A DNA stretch of 64,000 bases. Origin: Apricaphanius iberus. Taxonomy: Eukaryota; Chordata; Actinopteri; Cyprinodontiformes; Aphaniidae. Made by a program: the position numbers and the translations under genes. The stretch covers positions 434,001 to 498,000 of the forward strand of contig JAPXFQ010001693.1 of the NCBI GenBank assembly GCA_028564705.1, written 5' to 3'. This document shows, piece after piece, positions 1-9,358 of this stretch; the first letter of the stretch is position 1; the number at the start of each line of letters is the position of its first letter. The notes under the pieces were generated by a model. The model was not told the origin of the DNA. It saw only the letters and a list, made by a program, of their open reading frames with translations, and did no database searches.

Positions 1-1515
1 TGGGTGCATAAACAGTGGGAGTTGTGCCAGTTGTTGAAAACACCTAAAAATAAAGATCCCAAAAAAATTATGTTATTGTCACTGAAGGTTATACATACTA
101 TAATAGTGCAACAAAATTGGAGCTCTCGGTGCAAAAAAGGGAAAATAAACACTGCACTATCAACAGGGGTAAAAGTGCTGCAACATACTTCTGTGGTAAA
201 TTCGTTGCGCTCCAGTGGTTGTTTGGCTGATGGTGGAACCTCCGGACGAATCTTGTTTATGGTGCCAACAGGTGAAGTTTTGTGGGTGAGTAGTCGTTGA
301 GCCAATGATAATGACGTAAATTAGTTGTCAGTTGTAACAGTTCTGCCCTTGTGCATAGACGCTTCACCACTATATTCTAGGAATTTCTCTCCCCTGAGGG
401 ACGACTGACGTCCTTGCCAAGGCAATGGATAGCATTACACATGTATTTGGAGTTTAAATCATATGCAACCCAGAACTTAATTCCAAACTCAGGCCTGATA
501 GTGCTCCGGTGCTATGCCGGATTTCCGGCGTACTGAAGTTTTAAGAAAAAAAATCAGGTGTGTGTGATCTGAAAATTCCCAAGATCTGTGAGCCGCTTTC
601 ACTCTAAACCACACCACTGTAGTTCTACTTAAGCCTATCGGTTATAGGCATAGGTTATAGGGCAGGGGCTGGTCTTGCGTTTTCAATCAATCAGATAGAT
701 GTAGCAGTCACTTCACGTGCTAATGTTGTGAGGATCTTTGTTGACATCTTTGTGCTTGTGCGAGTGGTTGGGTTGCAGAAAGGAAACAAAATTTACGGCT
801 GCTATGGAGAAGCAACGAACACTTCCAGCATAGTTAGCAGGCAAAATCTCCGATATATATATATAACCACTTTAACGTTTGAAAACTGGGATAACTTTAG
901 AGAGAAACTTAAAATCGCAATTAACTGTTAAATAGAAGTTATTTAAAGCGCCTTTTAGATATGTGAAAGACGTTAGTTTGATTCACCGGCCTCATGGCTA
1001 CAAATCCGCCGGGGACATTTATCACTATTCCTAAAGCCGACCTTTCACACAAAAAGTTTACGGCTTTCAAAAGTCCGGAGGCCTGACATTATGTTGATTA
1101 AAGGGGAGTTGGGCCGATCTCTGCGAAACAGAAAGTCGTGTTTGTGCTAAAAGCGGAGGTCATTCGTATAAGCTGTGAGCAATTGCAAAGGAGAATTGCA
1201 TAATCCTCAACGCGACTGCAAAGCTGGGTAAGTCCTCATCAATTATTGTCCTTACAGCCTTTTTTTATGTATTTTTGGAAATACGTTAAATTGTCCTGTG
1301 ACTACTTGAGTAATTTAGTGGCATCTGGTCTCTGGCGAAAAACCGAATATCACCGCTTATTTTTCTTAATCCAGTCTTTAAGAAAAATATGCAAACATGT
1401 TACAGCTGATTAAACTAGAAACATGTGTTAGGATAGAATTTACAGCTGCTGCTATAGCGTGAATAATCAGGTTCTGATTGCGGTTTGGGACATCTGTATC
1501 AGAATGCAAAAACAA
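1..1515. other. Unassigned non-coding stretch
   Basis: I see no convincing exon or repeat here. The open frames are short and lack recognisable motifs. A good 5' splice-site-like sequence (CTGGGTAAGTC) occurs near 1224-1234 after a moderately CpG-containing stretch, so an untranslated first exon is possible but unsupported. Confidence 0.3.
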
Positions 1516-2060
1516 TTCAATTCAATTTCAATTCAAAAATACTTTATTGAGCCCAGAGGGAAATTAACTGTTATTGTAGCTCATTAATTAATTTTTCAAG
1601 GAATTGTTGTAGACAATGATGGCTGTGGGGAGAAAGGATTTTCTGTAGCGGTCAGTGTTGCAGCGAAACTGAAGAAGCCTCTGACTGAAGATACTCTTGC
1701 TGTAAGACTGTCTCATGGAGAGGATGCTCAGGGTTGTCCAAGATCTTTTTAATTTTATGAAGAATCCTTCTTTGCATCATTATCTCCAGTTGTTCCACAG
1801 TCGTCCCCATAACAGAACCAGCCCTCTTCATCAGGTTATTGACCCGTTTTAAGTCCCTGGCTCTGATGCTGTTACCCCAACAGATGATGGACGAAGTGAT
1901 GACACTCTCCACCACAGACTTGTAGAAGATTGAAGGACCTCAGCTTCCTCAGAAAGTACATTCTGCTCTGTCCCTTTTTGTAGACTGCTTCACTGTTGAT
2001 TCTCCAGTCCAGTCTATTGTCCAGGTGAACTCCGAGGTATTTGTACTTCTCAACCACCTA
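1516..2060 (-). mobile_element. Rex1-like LINE, 3' remnant
   Basis: Read on the minus strand, this encodes the C-terminal part of a Rex1-type reverse transcriptase in two overlapping frames (about 2057-1872 and 1915-1652). Recognisable pieces are YLGVHLDNRLDWR and ESVITSSIICWGNSIRARD. It ends in the family's 3' tail next to 1545, where a sequence like CTTTATTGAGCCCAGAGGGA appears on the + strand. The catalytic region is missing, so this is a dead 5'-truncated copy. The copies at 21.6 kb and 33.8 kb belong to the same family. Confidence 0.85.
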
Positions 2061-3777
2061 TGTGAACGAACAACTACCAATATAACGCAGATGATTTTAA
2101 AATACACAAACCTCAGGTTTTTTTAAATAAACTTTCTCAATGATTTGAAAACTCAACCAAATCTGTTCTGCTAACTGCTAAGCTAAGAGCTAAAGCTAGC
2201 TGATAGATGGCGGAATGTCACAGAGGCCACATCACGGGGAGTTTCCTAAGGTACGTACGTCAAATCACACACGCGTAGAGGCGACATACCTCCGCAGGCA
2301 GACAGACCACTGAACAGGGGGAGTTTTATTATTTTATTTCCTGGGTGAGATACCTTGTGATGTCTTTAAACAAAGAGAGCGCGTGGCGCTTATCAAATGA
2401 ACTAGCCTTCTGCTAACAAAGAAAACCTGAATTGGATGAACAAAGGGTGAACAGAAACTATATTCGGTTTTGCCTACCGCTAAGGAAAACCCTCCAATCA
2501 GCGGTTCAGACCCGAGATCAAGGCAAAAATAACACATGATCAATCAAACACTGCTTGTCTACTAAGTAAAACAAATATTTCAACACAATCATTTAATCAA
2601 ACTCAACTTACTCACTAAAAAGAAACGGTACATTTCAAACACAGTTCTGATTCATGAACGTTAAGAGGACATGCATGCATAAAAATTAAAGAAATGAAGG
2701 AATCGTAATTTGCTCCACCCAGGCTAGCCGAGAATGGAAATCTCTTCCATTGAGGCGTTGATGGTCAGCTTCAGCAAAAGTAAATCCTTTGATCATGACG
2801 GAAAAACTTGGAAAAAAAGGGAAGGGGAATTCAGCTTGTCGTATGAGCCAAAGGGGAGAAAAGGGGCAGCTTGCATGGCCAGTCTCAGCTTAAGGAAGGT
2901 TTGCTAGAGTGAGGAAAGGATGCGCACGTATCCCAGACTATATCAGGACTTTGGGCAAAGGGGAGAGTCTCCTTTAGTTCAGAATGGATCGAACCAGAGA
3001 GACAAAGCAGGTGGCTGCGCATCTTTTTTTGAAATCGAACCTCCTGCTCTGAGCTGTTCTTTTGTCCACTCAGAGATGTAGAAATTCCAGGATGGTCTAT
3101 CCGGTGGCCAACCGATGTGTCGGGATTACCTGAACGCCAGCCCTCCAGGAGTGATGTCAGAGCGAGAGAGAGACGGTTCTTGATCATCCAAAGTGCATGT
3201 GTGTCGCACTGTGTTTCGTCCGGGGTGTAGTGTTCCTGCCCTGGGCCAGCACAGTTGGGGAATGCTGGCGTCATCCATAATTAGGACCCTTTTATACTTT
3301 CATATATTCATGGGTCTGACCCAACACAAACAATATATAAGATTAATTAAATTCTGTCATTTTTTGGAGAAAATTACACAGAGGACTAGAAATAAAATGG
3401 TAGAAATTGCTTTAGAAAGGCGAATGACTATTTACACTGAATTTTCTGTTGGACAGTATGGGCCGGAGAATGAGTCTGATGGCAGCAATGATTGCTGAAT
3501 GAAGGAAAGCTCGTTGTCAAACAGTAAGTTAGAGAGGATTCCAAGGAAAAGGAGACGCCTGATGTCTTCTCATAGTCACACAAATGCTGTTATGCCAGCT
3601 GAAATGTCAGAAGAGCCTTTTCTGTGCTGCACTAACTCAGGTGCTCTTTAGGATAATTAGGTTGGTAAATCATTTGGCGTCTTTGTCAGACACACCATTG
3701 CAGCATGTTAGGGTAATATTCCCAGCGTTGTGTGTTTTCTGAATGCACAATGGGCAATGCTGTAACATTGTGGCATT
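2061..3777. other. Unassigned non-coding stretch
   Basis: I recognise nothing here. A 129-codon minus-strand frame (2885-3274) has no domain, no clear splice sites and a composition like its surroundings, so I do not call it a gene. Confidence 0.3.
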
Positions 3778-3785
3778 CTTGCTGG
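3778..3785. repeat. Left target-site duplication of hAT MITE
   Basis: CTTGCTGG directly precedes the TAGGGCTGG terminus and is repeated exactly at 4703-4710 after the right terminus. Confidence 0.9.
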
Positions 3786-4702
3786 TAGGGCTGGGCGGTA
3801 TGGCAAAATTTCATATCACGGTATTTTTTTTAAAAACATAACGGTATTATGGTATTTAACGGTATTTTTTTTCGATACAAGACCATTCATATCCACATTA
3901 TCTTATAAGAATGAATAATATAAAAATGTGATTTAAATAGCCCATTTTACTGCCATATGGACTGCATCATATTGCTTTTTCTAGACGCAGATGAATGATA
4001 TGAAAATAATTTAAATGATTATGATTCTAGTAGGCATTCTTGATGTTCTAAGGCTGAAAGTATATATTTTTTAAAACCTCACGTTGGCGCAAGCAGCAAA
4101 TTGCATCTTTTAATTGCTTTGCATGTAGTACTGAAGAACACCGCTAGGGGGAAGAGTTTAGACCCAGCTCAGATTTTTCCAAAGAAGAAGTAAAATAAAC
4201 ATGGTGACCGTAGGCAATTTTTTTAGCTGGTTAATATTCAGATAACAACAGAAAAAAAGATGGCAGAAGTATCGTAGATGGTATGTAAAACATATTCACC
4301 GCTATTTTTGATTTCTTTCCTAATGGTTTTGCCGCTGTTGACCGCGTTTACCTACAGACGGTCAAATAGCGCTCAACACTTCCCCCTACTGGTTACTCTC
4401 AACAACGTTTGTAAAAGGTATGGCGGTCGGTTCTCGTCCGACATTTTAAAGCCGATAAACTTTTTAAACTACAGACGAGGCTCCTCTGTTTTGGAATTAC
4501 TTTCTCAGAATTGTGTGCTTATTTAAAAACGTTATTTTTTCTACACTGTGGTGAAAAGCGTGTAGCAGTGAAATCGGCCCTGACTCAAACACTTCTGCTC
4601 TTTAAACAAACTAGTCATCGGTATAGGGGTATATTAAAAATTCATATCATAACGAAAATAAACACTGGTTTTCGGTATGAACCGGTATACCGCCCAGGCC
4701 TA
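3786..4702. mobile_element. hAT-type non-autonomous element with 8-bp TSD
   Basis: The left end is TAGGGCTGGGCGGTATGGC at 3786. The right end, read in reverse complement from 4702, is TAGGCCTGGGCGGTATACC. The element is flanked by a perfect 8-bp duplication CTTGCTGG at 3778-3785 and 4703-4710. TIRs starting TAGGGCTGGGC with an 8-bp TSD are typical of hAT elements in fish. The 917-bp interior has no transposase frame, so this is a MITE-like derivative. Confidence 0.9.
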
Positions 4703-4710
4703 CTTGCTGG
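4703..4710. repeat. Right target-site duplication of hAT MITE
   Basis: This is an exact second copy of CTTGCTGG, directly following the right TIR. It identifies the insertion boundary. Confidence 0.9.
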
Positions 4711-5091
4711 CAAGCTTGATAGTAATATTACCACAATATTGCTGCAACACTGGACTTATGAATGAAGATATTGGCCTTGCTGCAATAGAGGGTGATGTAA
4801 TTATGATGTGTTGAATGTGCACTGAGCCCAAGTTGACAACAGTTCTTAAAATGCAAAAATGAACGGGAAGTTAGTTTAGCATTTGTAAACTGTATTAACT
4901 GAGATGGAAAAGTAGAGTGATGCAGAGGTCAAAAGTTTCTGGCTTTTAGATCGCCTAACAGTTCATAGGGACTTTGAAGGATAGCCAGCTTTTGGAGTAG
5001 CTCACAAAAAGAGTTAAGCAGCTATGCTTCAGTTGGGATAAAAAGCATGTCCAACTATTTTCTCTGTTTACCATGGATTCTTTCTTTTCAG

Positions 5092-5250
5092 GGTTTATAC
5101 ACAGCCCTGCTAGTCTACCAACAGGTTTCACAGTGCTCCCCTAACTTGTCTAGGGACCAATGGCAAAAAGTCAGGAACAAGATAAATGAGAGACTAAGAA
5201 GTCCCCGCAAGACTGATCGTGAGGCACAGCGCTCTGGCTTTTGCCGTTAA
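5092..5250 (+). CDS. Possible orphan terminal coding exon
   Basis: A good acceptor (TTCTTTCTTTTCAG, ending 5091) precedes an open frame of about 52 codons that ends with TAA at 5248-5250. An AATAAA signal follows at about 5342. The peptide is basic and polar, with a stretch WQKVRNKINERLRSPRKT, but I do not recognise it. It could be the last exon of a host gene, the tail of a transposon-borne gene, or chance. No upstream exon was found. Confidence 0.25.
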   Translation, partial: GLYTALLVYQQVSQCSPNLSRDQWQKVRNKINERLRSPRKTDREAQRSGFCR

Positions 5251-6744
5251 AATATATTTTTTTTAAATCTTCAAAATGTGAAAACATATATTTAATGTTT
5301 TTGGGTTTGTTGTGCTGTGTGAAATTTCATTTGCTGGTTTAAATAAAAATGAAAAAAAAGAAAAGTTCTAGCTTCACAGAGTTTCATTTAGGCTATGCTT
5401 TAATCACCAAATTGGGGAGACTTGGAAAAGCTAGACCTACTATAGCCTCCTACTGTAAAACTGATTTATTATTATTACTATTAGCCTATTATTATTATTA
5501 TTGGTAAGTGGCCATTTGAAATGGTAGCACTCTTATGCTATAAAGCTACTGTAGCGGGTAGTACAGTAGGGGAAGTCCGGGTCGTTTGACTCGGGGGGGC
5601 GTTTGTATCATTCCCATTTCCTCATAAACCATACTACATTGCCACTTCTAATTGTATCAGCATGTACACCGACAACATGCCAGACCTGTCACACCTGGGC
5701 AAAATCACCTTCGTACGTCACGGCGGACGTTATGGCCACGAGCTGATTTCCAAATGACTAAGTGAAAAAAAATCCAGTTTATTTTTTAGATAGTTTGCTG
5801 TATTGGTTTGATTTCATGTCATTTTCACCACTAAATGATAGATTAGTCATGCCAAAGTTGTTCAGTGTAGGAGCAGACTGAGTTTAACCATAAACACAAA
5901 GCGTCGCTGTCGGGACGATTGAATCACCTGATTCAAATGTCCCGACGCCTTGTTGTGGCGGGCTTGTCATTTTGGCTTTATTTGTTGAGGATTCATCCGT
6001 ACCACCCCCTGATCCATTTGCCCGACCACGGGGGGCAAATTAATCAAAACGTGCGTGAAAACAGTGTCAGCTGTGTGCAATTACGCATGGGCACATCAGC
6101 TTAGAGGGGACAGGGAAAATAAAAGCTGAACCATAACATGAAAAATAAACGTTTCACCTTTATGTAGATACAGTAGCGTACTACACATCATTCACTTGTT
6201 ACCTTTCATCTAATGAGGTATACGTTCGCAAGAAATGACAATGACGACCCAAAAACTGTCCAAAATACCATATAGAAATGACATAAATTTAGGCTATTTG
6301 TTGTTGACAGAAAAAAATATCATTATTACTATTTAGTTTACAGGCCTTTTTTCCTTCTTATCTCTGGCCACCTACAGCTCTGCTCAATTTAGGTTATTAT
6401 TATTATCTTTATTCATATTTGTTTTGCGGCTGCCTATTGACACACCCGCTTTGTTATGGGCCATTTTTTAGCCCATTTGGGGCCGCCTATTGTTGCAGCC
6501 ACTCCTCTCTGCTTTATCTATTTATTTATTTAGACTTTTTATTTCTTCGTGATGAAGCTTTTATTTATTTGTGATGCGACCACAAGCAATGATGATCAGC
6601 AAGTCCGAGCAGCTGGTGGCATCTGCCCATATTGCCAAGTGGTCAGTCTGTCACTGGATGAGAGCTTTATTTCTATTAATAAAATAGGCTATAAATTAAA
6701 TATATTTAACTGAAACAGTTTGATTTAAATATATTTTTCATCAA
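5251..6744. other. Intergenic or intronic DNA with a hairpin and ATT runs
   Basis: This stretch holds ATT-rich simple sequence near 5467-5505 and 6394-6412 and an imperfect hairpin at 5909-5946. No coding signal is supported. Confidence 0.4.
5909..5946. repeat. Imperfect 18-bp inverted repeat (hairpin)
   Basis: Arms 5909-5926 (GTCGGGACGATTGAATCA) and 5929-5946 pair at 16 of 18 positions around a 2-nt loop. Function is unknown. Confidence 0.6.
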
Positions 6745-6895
6745 TTAACCTTGTACGACCCTCTGTTGCAGAATTACAACAATTTTGGTTATCCCCAAAA
6801 ACCTCTAATTTTTTTTTTTTTTTCTGGCTCAACCACATTAACATGATCATTAGGTCCTATTGTTTGTTCTCACAATGCGATTGGATTCAACATTT

Positions 6896-6995
6896 GTATA
6901 TAAGGCCCACCCTCAGGTCAAGAAGTCACACAATCTCCAATTTTTCGTTCGAGCAACATCCATTCGATTTACTGGACTGGATTCATCTGATTCAA
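6896..6995 (+). promoter_or_regulatory. Probable promoter and 5'UTR exon of the piggyBac gene
   Basis: A TATA-like TGTATATAAGG near 6895-6905 is followed by about 90 nt and then a strong donor (TTCAA|GTAAGT, cut after 6995). The matching acceptor lies directly before the transposase ATG at 7713. This is the layout expected for a non-coding first exon, but it is inferred from motifs only. Confidence 0.4.
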
Positions 6996-7712
6996 GTAAG
7001 TCATATGCTTTGAATATTTTTTTGTGTTTTTATTACAGTGTTTAGAACATGAGCATATGTAATTGTTGTGGAAAATATGCCCTTATATTTTAGTTGGAGC
7101 ATGTTTTATAATTGTTGCAATATTACAACGTTGGGCGAGAGTGGCATTCAAAACAGTCCTAATTTTAAGAGGAACGTATTGAGAGTAACTTCAATCAAAA
7201 TGTTCAAATATAACTTTAAACTACACATGATTTACACATTCTAGCCTTTAGTCTTATATTGGATTACATGTTTACTAATGATTATAATATAATATGTATA
7301 ATATAATATATAATGTTTATAATGATATAATGATATATAATGAACACTCTCAGTATTTTCTTCTTATCACAGAATGCAGGACTTTCTAACAAAGAAATTC
7401 TGTTTGTGCATGTCTGCCCTTTGTCTTAGTCTCTATTGAAGAGAAATGTTCCTATCAATCCATAGTCAAAGCAGTTGTGGGGGATGCTCCTGGGGCATTT
7501 GTGGCATTGTTCTGGAACAGGTGTTAGTGTTCATGAATGTAAAATGTGGTTGTAAGCTGGAGGCTACATGCATTTCTATCAGGATGATAATCGCAGTCTA
7601 CAATGGGTCAGCCATACAGTATTGTCTGACCAGTGAAATGTGTGAATAGGCTACTTCAGTGCAATGTGTAAACATTTGATGATGAACTCAATTAAATTTA
7701 TTCCATTTCAGA

Positions 7713-8898
7713 ATGCCACCAGCGAGGAAAGATCCTTGGTCCAGTGTGCAGGATGTAATTGCTAATGTCCAAAACGGAGAAAGTGATGTGCACATGGATT
7801 TCGACGACACTGATGCAAGGACGAAGAATCAGATCGCGATGCCTGTGTGAACAAAGAAAACCAAGAATCCACTGATTGCCCACCCAATGTGGAAGCTGAG
7901 CTCCAGTCAAACAAACACATCGTGCCCCATGACAGATATCGCTGGCAGAAAAAAGATTTTATCACTCCCAATACTGATTTTTCTGGTCCAGCTCTCACAG
8001 ATGATGTCATCTCCCTCTACACACCACTGCAATACTTCCAAAAGTTTGTGTCAGAAGACATGGCTCAAGCTCTGGCAACAAATACGAATTAGTACAGCAT
8101 TCAAAACCACGGAAGATCGGTTAATACCAATACAAAAGAAATACAGACAGCGTTGGGCATGTACCTGAGGATGGGCCTGGTACAAATGCCTGGAACCCGT
8201 ATGTACTGGGAGACGAACACACGGCACCCACCTGTAGCTGATGTGATGCCACGCAACAGATTCCAGTCGCTGTTGACAGCATTACATTTTGTAAACAATT
8301 TGACAGTGTCAGAGACTGAAAAGAGAGACAAACTCTGGAAACTCAGACCATGGCTTGATTCACTCAGAGAGAACTGCCTGCAGGTGTTACCAGAAGAACA
8401 CAACTCTGTGGATGAGATGATCATGGGAGGTGTGGATTTGTTGGACTCATTTACAGCAAAATACAAATATGCCCTGAAATCCCGGCGATGGTACATGTAC
8501 ATCTTACCCTCGCTGTCGTCAACGCCTGGCTCCTCTACAGCCGGCACTGCCAAACTCTCAGGATGCCAAAGAAGGAGATACTGAACATGAGAAAGTTCCA
8601 GGCACAGCTTCCATCCTCTCTCATCCTGGTAATTATCTATTTCTGCTATTTGCCTTGTTTGTGATATATTAGATTATTATCTTCATGTGCATTTGAGATG
8701 TATATTAATTGATATATTTATTCTTTTTTTTCTAATCAGGTGGACACAAGACTCAAAACTCCAAAGAGAGGACGACCATATTCAGGCAATGGAAGCCCAG
8801 TCACAGCAGGGATCCCTTTGAATGTTGGAAAGAGACCATCCTTAGGTGATGGGAGTCCAAACGATCCCTCTTCCAAAAAATCATGTGTAAAGGGCTAA
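7713..8898 (+). pseudogene. piggyBac transposase (PGBD-like) pseudogene
   Basis: The protein start is ATG at 7713 (MPPARKDPWSSVQDVI...), directly after an acceptor ending in TTCAG. The N-terminal part continues with a frameshift near 7847 and a nonsense codon near 8090. The conserved piggyBac stretch follows (LGMYLRMGLVQMPGTRMYW, then RFQSLLTALHF). At about 8420-8430 the frame jumps from VDEMI straight to MGGVDLLDS, which omits the central part that normally carries catalytic Asp residues of the DDD/E core. A last exon starts after TTCTAATCAG near 8740 and ends TAA at 8896-8898, overlapping an AATAAA. Likely introns are 6996-7710 and about 8629-8739. The gene cannot encode an active enzyme. 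Confidence 0.8.
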
Positions 8899-8999
8899 AT
8901 AAACGACTTTTTTATCAATTTTCCTGTGATTTTCTCTAAATTATATCATGTGCACCGATTAGAGGCTATATCTGGTCCTATAAATATGCAGGTGGTTAA

Positions 9000-9358
9000 G
9001 AGGTCTGCTCCAGCTTACATTCAGATGTTCATTCTTCAATAGAGCATGCTATATTACTGTTACTATAGGATAAACTCATAGTCCCAAACACCACGTTTAG
9101 ATGTCACGCTGTCTCCTCTCTGCCTGATATCCAATGCAAAATTAGATGAATAGCAGACTTGATCTAAACTACTTATTTTAAAAAGTTTGAAATAATAAGG
9201 AGGTAACATTTTTCATTTTTTGAAAACATTTCATTTTTTGTTTTTCCTCTGATCTGAAAAAATCTATGTGTAACCCAGTTGATTGTGCTTCTAGCCAGAA
9301 ACTTGTAAAATAGTTAATTGATTAAAAACTATAATTAAATCAAACTGTTTCAAACAGT
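9000..9358. other. Unassigned stretch between piggyBac and L2
   Basis: AT-rich sequence with no recognised feature. Confidence 0.3.

Larger units (their letters stand above)
6749..8995 (+). mobile_element. piggyBac-like transposon, internally deleted
   Basis: TTAA flanks are at 6745-6748 and 8996-8999. The 5' end begins CCTTGTACGACCCTC. The 3' end in reverse complement begins CCACCTGC, so the termini agree only at the outermost CC. The interior holds a decayed piggyBac (PGBD-type) transposase gene, described separately. TTAA target choice and the transposase both point to the piggyBac superfamily. The boundaries are inferred from the TTAA sites rather than from long inverted repeats. Confidence 0.65.

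Noticed and set aside
2885..3274. 129-codon minus-strand frame
   Set aside because: No recognisable domain, no splice or promoter context, and composition like the surroundings.
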